A stretch of 64,000 bases of DNA. Source: Desulfurellaceae bacterium bin18 (GTDB taxonomy: Bacteria; Desulfobacterota; Binatia; Bin18). This document shows, piece after piece, positions 26,930-34,296 of this stretch. The notes under the pieces were generated by a model. That model was not told the DNA's origin, did not search any database, and worked only from the letters and a program-made list of their open reading frames with translations. The stretch lies in assembly GCA_002238415.1 (NCBI GenBank), contig MPMI01000009.1:1-64000 (forward strand), written 5' to 3'. The position numbers were made by a program, and so were the translations under genes. The first letter of the stretch is position 1. Every line of letters begins with the position of its first letter.

Positions 26930-27739
26930 ATGGCCGTACGCATTGAAAAAAATGGCGCAGTGACGACCGTGATTCACAGCCGCTTCGAGGCGCGCAACGC
27001 AATGGACCCCGACAGTGCGGATGCGTTAGTGGAGGCTTTCGAGCGTTTCGAGGCCGATCCGGACGCCAGCGTGGCCGTGCTCTGGGGTGAAGGCGGCGCG
27101 TTCTGCGCCGGTTGGGACCTGAAATATGCGAGTTCGCTCCAAGGGAGTACAAAAGCGCTGCGCGAGCTCGACATTCCAAAAGAAGGTGGCAAGCCGCCGC
27201 GGGGCGCCATGGGGCCGACCCGGCTTGAATTGTCGAAACCGGTGATTGCTGCGGTGGCGGGCCCAGCCGTCGCGGGTGGCTTCGAGCTGGCGTTGTGGTG
27301 CGATCTCCGGGTGATGGAGCAGAGTGCCTACTTTGGTGTCTACTGCCGGCGCTGGGGGGTGCCGTTGATCGACGGTGGAACCGTCCGCCTGCCGCGCCTG
27401 GTCGGACAGGGCCGCGCGCTCGAAATCATCCTGACCGGCCGCAAAGTCACAGCCGACGAGTGTCTCCGCATCGGCGCCTGCGAGCAGGTGGTCGCTGACG
27501 GTCACTCGCGAGAGGCGGCTGAGGCGCTCGCCCAGGAGATTGCCCGCTTCCCGCAGGGCTGTGTGCGAGCAGATCGCCGCTCGGTCTATCGGCAGCACGG
27601 CTTGCCCGTCGCTGATGCCCTGCGTACCGAATGGGAAAACAGTATCGATATCGTTGAGGCAGAAGGTCTCGCTGGCGCTATGCGGTTCAGCGGTGGGAAG
27701 GGGCGGCATGGAGATTATAGCGACATCGGCAGCGCGTGA
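26930..27739 (+). CDS. Enoyl-CoA hydratase/isomerase family protein
   Basis: 269-residue crotonase-fold enzyme. The acyl-CoA-binding and first oxyanion segment is GGAFCAGWDLKY about residue 60, and the second is VAGPAVAGGFELALWCDLR about residue 105-120. It hydrates or isomerises an enoyl-CoA. The usual catalytic Glu pair is only partly visible: Glu in GGFELAL occupies one site, and the second region (RWGVPLIDGGTVRLPRLVG) has Asp-Gly-Gly. The subtype is therefore uncertain. GAAGGAG precedes the ATG. Confidence 0.88.
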   Translation: MAVRIEKNGAVTTVIHSRFEARNAMDPDSADALVEAFERFEADPDASVAVLWGEGGAFCAGWDLKYASSLQGSTKALRELDIPKEGGKPPRGAMGPTRLELSKPVIAAVAGPAVAGGFELALWCDLRVMEQSAYFGVYCRRWGVPLIDGGTVRLPRLVGQGRALEIILTGRKVTADECLRIGACEQVVADGHSREAAEALAQEIARFPQGCVRADRRSVYRQHGLPVADALRTEWENSIDIVEAEGLAGAMRFSGGKGRHGDYSDIGSA

Positions 27740-27922
27740 CGCGCCTGGTCACAATGTCGTGAATGGTTCCTACGCCGCCGCCTCGTGGATCATATCAGGT
27801 ACGCATAGTGGAGAGCTGCCGGGCCTGCCTGCCACGGGCAGCGCGTTCGAGGTCTTGGTATAGTCAGCAATATTCAAATTTCTTGTACGTTTCTCTACGA
27901 ACAGAAAGAGAGGGACCAATCC

Positions 27923-28351
27923 ATGTATACCTTCGATGACCGCGCTCTGCGATGGTATAAATTAGGAGACTTCGAGCATTTCGTTTTTGCCATGCTCGAC
28001 GTTGATACCGAAAAGCTCATCGTCGACTTCATTCTCAAATTCCCGCCTCACGAGCAGATATTTCTGCATCGGCACCTGGCGCTCACGAACACCTTCGTCG
28101 TTCAAGGCGAGCACCGGCTCTATGAGCCTGACCGCTCGCTCAAGGAGATTCGTCCGGTGGGGAGTTATACCTCCAGCCCGCCAGGCGACCCGCATCGGGA
28201 AGGGGCTGGTGATGGCGGCGGGGTCGTCTTTTACAGCGTTCGCGGCAAGGACGGCATTTTATTCGAAGGGCTTGATGAGAACCTCAACGTCAACGTAACG
28301 CTCAGCCTGGAGGATTTTGCCAGTGCCTACGAAGAACAGAAAAACGTCTGA
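27923..28351 (+). CDS. Cupin-fold protein, paralogue of 1361-1819
   Basis: 142-residue cupin with EQIFLHRHLALTNTFVVQGEH as core (bases of the metal site at about residues 46-66) and RPVGSYTSSPPGDPHREGAG. It matches the cupin at 1361-1819 across its length, including the GGGPNG/GDGGG-V-YSVRG tail. AAAGAGAGG lies before the ATG. It could be an Fe(II) dioxygenase or a ligand-binding cupin. It lies between an enoyl-CoA hydratase and a predicted metal-dependent hydrolase on the same strand. Confidence 0.75.
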   Translation: MYTFDDRALRWYKLGDFEHFVFAMLDVDTEKLIVDFILKFPPHEQIFLHRHLALTNTFVVQGEHRLYEPDRSLKEIRPVGSYTSSPPGDPHREGAGDGGGVVFYSVRGKDGILFEGLDENLNVNVTLSLEDFASAYEEQKNV

Positions 28352-28469
28352 GGAACGGACAAAAAGGGACTGCCTCATGATCGGGGGAGATACGCCAGTA
28401 CTGAGACGCCGAGACACGTGAAGACCTGAAGACCGCGCTCGTCGAAGTCGAAGCGAGACAGGAGGGACT

Positions 28470-29378
28470 ATGGCAAAGCGAGATTATACATACGAGCCCA
28501 AATGCGTTGATGAGATTATTGTTCGGCCGTTCGCGTTCGAGTTCCCCGACGATCTCGATCCGATTTGGGTCCCCGATAATCCGTTCCGATCGCATCTCTT
28601 TAATGGTCTGTCTATAACCATGCCGTATCTTGAGCCCTATTTGATGAAATCCACGAAGCAAGCAATGACCCACATCAGCGAGCCTGAGTTGTTGAAGGAC
28701 ATGCGCGGATTCAATGGGCAAGAAGGGCTCCATTATCAATGTCATCGACGCTTGAACGAACTCTTGAAAGCGAATGGATATCCGGAGCTTGTCGCCGTCG
28801 AACAACGGCTGGCCGAATCGTATGCCCGATTGTCTCAAAAGAGTCTCCGTACCCAACTCGCCTATAACGCCGGATTCGAGACCATGACGAATGGCTTCAC
28901 CCATTGGTTGATCAATAAAAGGGCGCGCCTGTTTCGTGGTGCGTCCCCGCACGTCGCCTCGTTCTGGCTCATGCATATGGTGGAGGAAACCGAACATAAA
29001 ACGGTCGCGTTTGACACCTATATGGCCTATTCAGGGAAATATCTGCCACGGGCTTTCGGCATGTTCCACGGATCGGTGCACGTGGTCTGGTTCGGCATAG
29101 TGGGCATGTTCACGGCCTTGAAAAAAGACAAGTTGCTCAGCCGGCCCCGGCACCTGATGGGCGCGATTCGAGAGATCGTGTCAATGATATTTCATGTCGG
29201 CCCCTATCTCCTGCGGGGCCTCCTGCCCTGGCACAATCCCCGGTGTGAAGACGATCCGAAATGGATGAAAGACTGGCGTGCGGGTCACGCGACTCTTCCC
29301 ACAGGCGAATTGCTCCCGTTGATTGATACGAACAGCCCCGAGATGCCGGTTCCGTTTGCGAGCGGTCGCCCGGATTAA
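28470..29378 (+). CDS. Predicted metal-dependent hydrolase (PF10118-like)
   Basis: 302-residue protein of the 'metal-dependent hydrolase' family. The motif GQEGLHYQCHRRLNE about residue 83-97 and MHMVEETEHKTVAFDTY about residue 170-186 supply Glu/His ligands in an arrangement like a ferritin-like di-metal site. The hydrophobic C-terminal segments (FGIVGMFTAL, ISMIFHVGPYLLRGLLPW) suggest membrane association. GACAGGAGGG precedes the ATG. Activity is not established for the family. Confidence 0.8.
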   Translation: MAKRDYTYEPKCVDEIIVRPFAFEFPDDLDPIWVPDNPFRSHLFNGLSITMPYLEPYLMKSTKQAMTHISEPELLKDMRGFNGQEGLHYQCHRRLNELLKANGYPELVAVEQRLAESYARLSQKSLRTQLAYNAGFETMTNGFTHWLINKRARLFRGASPHVASFWLMHMVEETEHKTVAFDTYMAYSGKYLPRAFGMFHGSVHVVWFGIVGMFTALKKDKLLSRPRHLMGAIREIVSMIFHVGPYLLRGLLPWHNPRCEDDPKWMKDWRAGHATLPTGELLPLIDTNSPEMPVPFASGRPD

Positions 29379-29406
29379 ACAATAAAGATCGGGTAACGGA
29401 GATTGG

Positions 29407-29545
29407 GTGGACCCCGTGGAAAGACTTGAGCGTCTCATGGTCGCGCACGGACTGTTGGTAGTGCTCGTTGCCACGCTGGCCGGCTTCATGTTGGTTGATC
29501 TTGCTGGGCGGCGTTGAGGTCTGGCCGGGCAAGATTATGCCACTG
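29407..29545 (+). pseudogene. Frameshifted remnant of small four-helix membrane protein
   Basis: One frame gives a short N-terminus with a hydrophobic helix (MVAHGLLVVLVATLAGFMLV, starting at 29437). A +1 shift then gives LILLGGVEVWPGKIMPLP. Joined, these resemble the start of styrene-oxide-isomerase-like small membrane proteins, where AHxLLV...LLAGF is followed by LG-x-x-x-x-WP. No remainder of the gene is present. Tentative. Confidence 0.35.
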
Positions 29546-29567
29546 CCACGCATTAAAAGGAGTCTGC

Positions 29568-29822
29568 ATGTTAGAACTGCGTCCCAACTGTGAATGCTGC
29601 GATGCCGATTTACCACCGGCTTCTCCTCAGGCAATCATATGTTCATTCGAATGTACCTTCTGTCGAACCTGCGCTGAAGAAAGGCTCGGCTGGACCTGTC
29701 CGAACTGCGGCGGGAATTTGGTCGAGCGACCAATTCGACCAGCCGTGACACTGGAAAAATATCCCCCATCGACAAAACGAGTGCTGAAGGACGGTGGCTG
29801 CGGGCAAGGGGCTGCCGCCTAA
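29568..29822 (+). CDS. DUF1272 domain-containing protein
   Basis: 84-residue Cys-rich protein starting MLELRPNCECCDADLPP, with CSFECTFCRTCAEERLG and CPNCGGNLVERPIRP. The eight paired cysteines form two zinc-ribbon-like knuckles typical of DUF1272. The ATG at 29568 follows AAAAGGAG. Function of the family is unknown, although small zinc-binding proteins of this type often sit beside redox genes. Confidence 0.9.
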   Translation: MLELRPNCECCDADLPPASPQAIICSFECTFCRTCAEERLGWTCPNCGGNLVERPIRPAVTLEKYPPSTKRVLKDGGCGQGAAA

Positions 29823-29891
29823 CCCGTCGTTCTGCAATGAAATGACACTCGCACGGTGCGGCTTATAACGGATAGTTAGTCAGAGGGGATT

Positions 29892-30194
29892 ATGGTTATT
29901 GTCATATTTCGTACCCGACTCCGGGCGGGAGCGGACCAGGATGCCTTGGTACAACTTACCCAGGAGATGAGAACTCTGGTTCAGACCATACCGGGCTTTC
30001 TTTCCGTCAAGGATTTTGTAGCCAGCGACGGTGAAAGCGTCTCTATTGCAGAATTTCAGACCATGGCGGCAGCCAAAGTGTGGCGGGAGCATCCTGAACA
30101 TCGGCATGCACAGGAGAGGGGCAGGACAGAGTTCTTCTCGCACTATCATGTGCAAGTCTGTGAAGTCGGACGGGATTACTCGTTCCCCTGTTAA
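29892..30194 (+). CDS. Antibiotic biosynthesis monooxygenase (ABM) domain protein
   Basis: 100-residue ferredoxin-like alpha+beta barrel protein: VIFRTRLRAGADQDALVQL, IPGFLSVKDFVASDGESVSIAEFQ and AAKVWREHPEHRHAQ are the canonical ABM segments. Such dimeric proteins act as cofactor-less monooxygenases or haem-handling enzymes. The ATG follows AGAGGGG. Forty-six nt separate its stop from the PPOX-family gene, on the same strand. Confidence 0.85.
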   Translation: MVIVIFRTRLRAGADQDALVQLTQEMRTLVQTIPGFLSVKDFVASDGESVSIAEFQTMAAAKVWREHPEHRHAQERGRTEFFSHYHVQVCEVGRDYSFPC

Positions 30195-30240
30195 CGAATG
30201 TCCCTCATAGCCCATGCCATGTATGATAGGGAGGTGCTAT

Positions 30241-30672
30241 ATGCGCAAATTACAGCCTGAAGATCTCGGCGATTTTCTCGACCAGCCCAAATGTGCGATT
30301 CTGGCCACCCACTTTCCTAACGGCCAGGTCCTGCTCTCGCCTGTATGGCAGGAATGGCAGGATGGAGGCTTTACGGTCTTCATCCCTGCCGACGACGCTA
30401 AGTCCAAACATATTAAACGTCACCCTCAAGTGAGTCTGGTCGTTGCGGAAGACCTGCCACCCTATCGCGGTATTGAAGTGCGCGGGCAGGCAAAGATAGT
30501 CGACTGGGACCTCGGGCCGATCATGCATCGCATGGCCGTGCGGTATCAGGGGGCGGCCAAGGCGCAAGACTTTGTGGAAGCGTATAAAGGGATTCCAATG
30601 GAATGCCTCCGCATAGAGCCGGGCAAGTTGCGTGTGTGGGATGCGCAAGACGAGCTGGGCGAATCCGAATAA
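30241..30672 (+). CDS. Pyridoxamine 5'-phosphate oxidase-fold protein (F420/FMN binding)
   Basis: 143-residue split-barrel flavin- or F420-binding protein: FLDQPKCAILATHFPNGQVLLSPVW, GGFTVFIPADDAKSKHIKRHPQVSLVV and IEVRGQAKIVD are the expected strands. ATG 30241 follows GGGAGGTG, and a longer frame lacks a site. It may reduce small unsaturated compounds. With several LLM proteins in the window, F420 use is possible but not shown. Confidence 0.85.
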   Translation: MRKLQPEDLGDFLDQPKCAILATHFPNGQVLLSPVWQEWQDGGFTVFIPADDAKSKHIKRHPQVSLVVAEDLPPYRGIEVRGQAKIVDWDLGPIMHRMAVRYQGAAKAQDFVEAYKGIPMECLRIEPGKLRVWDAQDELGESE

Positions 30673-30819
30673 TGACCAAAAAGTAAGGCCGAGAGCAGAG
30701 CTTGCCTAGGTTTGGTAGGGTGGGACCACGCCGCAGTCGCCACGGCTGGGGTAAGAGGCTACGGGAATCGTGAGGCATTCGCTCCTGGAATGGAAGCGGT
30801 ACCGGCTGGCTCGGGCTTC

Positions 30820-31473
30820 CTAGCCAGCTATCCCCAATATGCTGAAGACAATGCCTTCCGTGTTCTCAAGCGTGAGAAACATGCCGACCCCAGCAACAAC
30901 AGCGCCGGCGAGGCGGGCATGAATATGTCCAGCCTCTGTCGCCTGCAGCAGATTGTGAACGACGAATCCGGCCAAGAGCGCCAAGCCGTATTGCAGCAGA
31001 CCAAGCCCGCCCAAGTAGCCCACCAGAACCGTAACGCCCGCCCCTGCTTCCTGGGCCGTGATCGTGTCGCCAAAGGCTGATCCGTGGAAAAGGCCGAAGA
31101 CCGCGAAAAGTCCGACAGCCGGCGCAAGACCCAGGGCACGACCTGACAAAATGAGAGAGCCGACAACCAGAAGCGAAATGCCGATCACAAATTCTTTGAC
31201 AGGAAGACCAAGGCCAAAACTCATCAGCAGGCACCCCATCAGCATCGCGCCAACATAGGCGGCCGTTGCCAGTTTCGCGCGACCGGTGTACAGCGCCGCA
31301 ACGCCAATAGCGAGTACGAAGAAGAGATGGTCAAAGCCCAACAGCGGATGCCCAAGACCGGATAAGATTCCGTCGGTCAGGGTTTCCAGTGGCGCGCCGC
31401 CCAGCGGGTGGTGCGCAAAAGCCGGGACTGCGCTCATGGCAAAAACGGCCGTGGCCAAAAGAGTTCTCTTCAT
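30820..31473 (-). CDS. HupE/UreJ-type metal permease
   Basis: 217-residue membrane protein with a cleavable-looking signal (MKRTLLATAVFAMSAVPAFA). The HupE motif HPLLGFDHLFFVLAIG follows, with the His-x4-Asp-His nickel/cobalt-binding signature, then FGLFHGSAFG in a later helix and about six membrane spans. The N-terminal HHPLGG after the signal gives further His. Expected role is secondary uptake of nickel or cobalt. I found no cobalamin- or nickel-type riboswitch upstream. It lies downstream of the AhpD-like gene on the same strand. Confidence 0.9.
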   Translation of the reverse strand: MKRTLLATAVFAMSAVPAFAHHPLGGAPLETLTDGILSGLGHPLLGFDHLFFVLAIGVAALYTGRAKLATAAYVGAMLMGCLLMSFGLGLPVKEFVIGISLLVVGSLILSGRALGLAPAVGLFAVFGLFHGSAFGDTITAQEAGAGVTVLVGYLGGLGLLQYGLALLAGFVVHNLLQATEAGHIHARLAGAVVAGVGMFLTLENTEGIVFSILGIAG

Positions 31474-31654
31474 TTTTCCCCTCCAGAGAGTCTATTAAAA
31501 GCCCATAATAAAGTGATCGTCGGATGATCGCGTCAGGAGGAGTGCTTGGACAACACGCCGAGGCCAAGGGATGCATCTGGTGCCATTCGGCCAACATCTC
31601 TGGAAAGCCAAGAGGGTTGGGCGAGGCCTCAGTAAGACCTCTCTTCGTATGTGA

Positions 31655-32737
31655 CTAGGTCACCACGCTCAGCGTATTCTGCGCCGAGGCGAAGTCGTTG
31701 AATCCCAGTCTGGTCCGCATTTCCTGGGTTGGCTCAACAAAAGCGGCGTCGAGAGGGATCCCAGCCCCATCCGCAATCCGGTCCATCTGCATGAACGTGG
31801 CCACCACAGCCGCCGCATCAACCAGCCCTGCTGGACCGAGCTCTGCCAGGACCTGCTGACGAGCCGCCACCAGCGCGGTAGCATCGGTTCCGAGGACAGC
31901 CTCCGCAAAGGCGGTCAGGCATGCCCCATGTGGCACGCCGCTCTCTACACCTGGAGTAACAACTGACGTCAGTTCCACATCGATCCCATCAACTTGGCTG
32001 CTCCCCCGGAGCAGTGTCGTATGACCGGTCGTTCAATAGAAGCACTGGTTGAGCGCGGAGACACGCGCGGCGAGGAGCTCTATCTGGGAGCGACTGATCG
32101 CACGGCCGGGATCGCTCGGCAGATTCCTGACCTCAGAGATTTCCATGTACTGAATCGGAAGCAGAACCTCGATACTGAGGTGTACTTCGGCCGGGACGAG
32201 ACTGAGGGCACGGATGACATTCGCCTGTCCGTTTGGAACCATAGGAACCCAGGCACCATCGAGTGTGGCTTCGAGCGGACGCCGCCGGCTCGGTTCGCCT
32301 GCAACGGGGGTTGGGAGGGGATGCAACGGGAGACCCAGGCCACGACAAAACGAATCGACACTGACCGTGCGCCCAACGACGCCTAGCGCCTCGACATAGT
32401 GGGTGTCTGACAGCCCCTGGGCCAGCAGGTCGTCGTACCACCGCTTACTCAGCCGGCCTGGATCCGTCGTGACCCGGTGAATCATCTCAACGGCGGTTTC
32501 CGGTAACACTCCCCCAGTATCGTGAGTCCCCTGGATCGCTGTGGGCGAAAGGGCCGCCTTCCGCTCTTGGCACAGCTGGCAGTGATGGGCTTGGCGCACC
32601 TCTGCACCGATAGCCACACGCTCAGCACCAGTCCACCACGTGCCGGGAGCGGCGAGTTTTTGCCAAAAAAAGGTATGCGCTTCCTCGATGTCCGCCCGGA
32701 CAGGGCAGGGAGCAGTGATATAGGAAACGTCAATCAT
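31655..32737 (-). CDS. AhpD-like two-domain alkylhydroperoxidase, probable selenoprotein (in-frame UGA at 32033-32035)
   Basis: Two carboxymuconolactone-decarboxylase/AhpD-like domains. Domain 1 has ERVAIGAEVRQAHHCQLC (C53, C56). Domain 2 has IELLAARVSALNQCFY followed by UGA at codon 235, then TTGHT in the same frame and 121 more codons to stop 31655. Read as Sec this gives C232-x-x-U235-x3-H239, exactly the AhpD CxxCxxxH redox motif. A 6-bp hairpin with loop CGGGG lies 24 nt after the UGA. ATG 32737 follows GGAGGT. Full length 360 residues. Expected role is thiol/selenol peroxide reduction. A nonsense mutation is the alternative. Confidence 0.82.
31998..32014 (-). promoter_or_regulatory. Candidate bacterial SECIS hairpin for AhpD-like UGA
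   Basis: In the mRNA sense, CUGCUC and GAGCAG form a perfect 6-bp stem around the 5-nt loop CGGGG. The loop begins 24 nt downstream of the UGA with G at its second position. The loop matches the start of that of the methyltransferase hairpin at 22032-22051. Confidence 0.7.
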
Positions 32738-32806
32738 ACAAGATACCTCCGTCATTCTCTCAGCCGAGTAGATACGAGACTCTGAGTCAATGCATCCAAA
32801 GACTGT

Positions 32807-33574
32807 TTAGTGATTCCACCAGGCGAGATCTGAGAAGGCGCGCAAATCGATTTGGTGAGTCCAAGTGGATCGATGTTGTTGGGCCAGATGATAATAAGTT
32901 TCTGCTACTTTCTCAGGCAAGACTAAGCCATCGTGCTCCATGCCCTTTGTTTCTCTTAACGCTTGGTATTTTTCGGGACCCAGTATCTTGCCTAGAGTGT
33001 CCGGGGCATCGACAGCACCATCGACAACAATATGCGCGACATGAATGCCTTTGGAAGCAAATTCCGCATTCAACGACTGGCACAGCATTCTTCTTCCACC
33101 CATCGCTGAGGCGTGAGAATGTTGCGTCTTATTCCCTCGCATAGCAGCGGTTGCAGAGGTGACAAGGATCGTTCCTTTTCCTCTTTTTTCCATCAGTGGA
33201 CACAGGACTTTTGCGGTTCTGAATAAACCGAGGTTGGCTATTCTCCAGCCCCACTCAAATTCCTTATACGTGGTCTCATGCAGCAGCTTCATACCCGTTT
33301 GGGCACCCAAATTGTAGACAACGACTTCTATCGGACCGATGTCCGCTTCGATCGACTCGATGAGGTCTTCAATCACATTGTCTTCGATGGCGTTCATTAA
33401 AAACCCGGTAGCGGAGCCACCGTCGTTTTCTATTTTTTTGACCAACCGATCTAAACCTTCTTGATCGGTTCTGCGACATAAACACGAATGATAGCCCTCG
33501 CTCGCGAATTTAGCGGCCACTGTTCCGCCAATACCGGCACCGGCACCCAGAACCAAACAGACTGGTTTCATCAT
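32807..33574 (-). CDS. SDR family oxidoreductase lacking a standard YxxxK
   Basis: 255-residue short-chain dehydrogenase with the Rossmann motif VLGAGAGIGGTVAAKFASEG at the N-terminus, NLGAQTG (NAG-like strand 4) and LVTSATAAMRG (catalytic Ser strand). Where YxxxK is expected the sequence reads QHSHASAMGGRRML, so neither Tyr nor Lys is in place. A group of SDRs with the same 'RG...F/H-A-x-A' pattern shares this loss. ATG 33574 follows GGAGGAA. Dehydrogenase activity is uncertain. Confidence 0.8.
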   Translation of the reverse strand: MMKPVCLVLGAGAGIGGTVAAKFASEGYHSCLCRRTDQEGLDRLVKKIENDGGSATGFLMNAIEDNVIEDLIESIEADIGPIEVVVYNLGAQTGMKLLHETTYKEFEWGWRIANLGLFRTAKVLCPLMEKRGKGTILVTSATAAMRGNKTQHSHASAMGGRRMLCQSLNAEFASKGIHVAHIVVDGAVDAPDTLGKILGPEKYQALRETKGMEHDGLVLPEKVAETYYHLAQQHRSTWTHQIDLRAFSDLAWWNH

Positions 33575-33626
33575 GCTTTCCTCCAATAATTTATCTGTAT
33601 GACACGCTCCCGACTCAGCGAGCGCT

Positions 33627-34241
33627 TTAGTCGGGAGGACTCAGCGTACAATGCTCGCGCGCAAACAGACGACCGAGATAGGCGGACAGCGATGGAAATT
33701 CATCGAAGCTTACCTTGCCTCCGTTCCTCGCCCAGTTCACCGTCCAACCAACAATAATATCCGTCGCACTGAACTCGTCGCCAACAAGATAATCCGATTC
33801 CGTGCACGTCTTCTCCAATACCGAAAGTCCCGCGTGAATTTCTTTGTAGTTCTGTTCGATGACGGCTGGAACACGTCTTTTCTCAGGGTACAGCGTTCTA
33901 TGCTTAAAATTACTCCAGAGCCATCCTTCTATCTCTGACTGGGCAAATGACACCCACTGCTCATGCCGCCCTCGCGCCGGTGTTCCCGACGGTGCTAGCA
34001 ATTTATTGTCGGCGACCATGTCACAAAGATAGTTACAGATTGCGGATGACTCAAACAAAACGAGACCATCAATGACCGCTGCCGGGCTTTTCGCCTGAGG
34101 ATGAAAGGTGCGCAACTCGTCACTGCCGATCAAGCCATCTCTGTCTATATATTCAAAATCCAGACCCAACTCATAAAGCACCCAACGACACCGGGCTGAC
34201 CGAGTCCCGCCAACCCCATACAACCTGATTGCGTGTTGCAT
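33627..34241 (-). CDS. Glutathione S-transferase family protein
   Basis: 204-residue GST. N-terminal domain: IRLYGVGGTRSARCRWVLYEL, FHPQAKSPAAVIDGLVLFESSAICNYL (cis-Pro loop and E-S-x2-I-x2-Y-L motif). C-terminal helical domain: YLVGDEFSATDIIVGWTV carries the N-capping Ser/Asp of helix 6. ATG 34241 follows a GGAAG site; the longer frame is not supported. It is 55 nt downstream of the first Baeyer-Villiger monooxygenase and 52 nt upstream of the SDR, suggesting one operon. Confidence 0.85.
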   Translation of the reverse strand: MQHAIRLYGVGGTRSARCRWVLYELGLDFEYIDRDGLIGSDELRTFHPQAKSPAAVIDGLVLFESSAICNYLCDMVADNKLLAPSGTPARGRHEQWVSFAQSEIEGWLWSNFKHRTLYPEKRRVPAVIEQNYKEIHAGLSVLEKTCTESDYLVGDEFSATDIIVGWTVNWARNGGKVSFDEFPSLSAYLGRLFAREHCTLSPPD

Positions 34242-34296
34242 GATGCGATCTTCCTTTTTTATGGAGGAGCGCATCTTGTATTCACCCCTCCACTGT

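Noticed and set aside
31474..31654. Riboswitch upstream of hupE
   Set aside because: No cobalamin box, nickel or other recognisable riboswitch core could be found.
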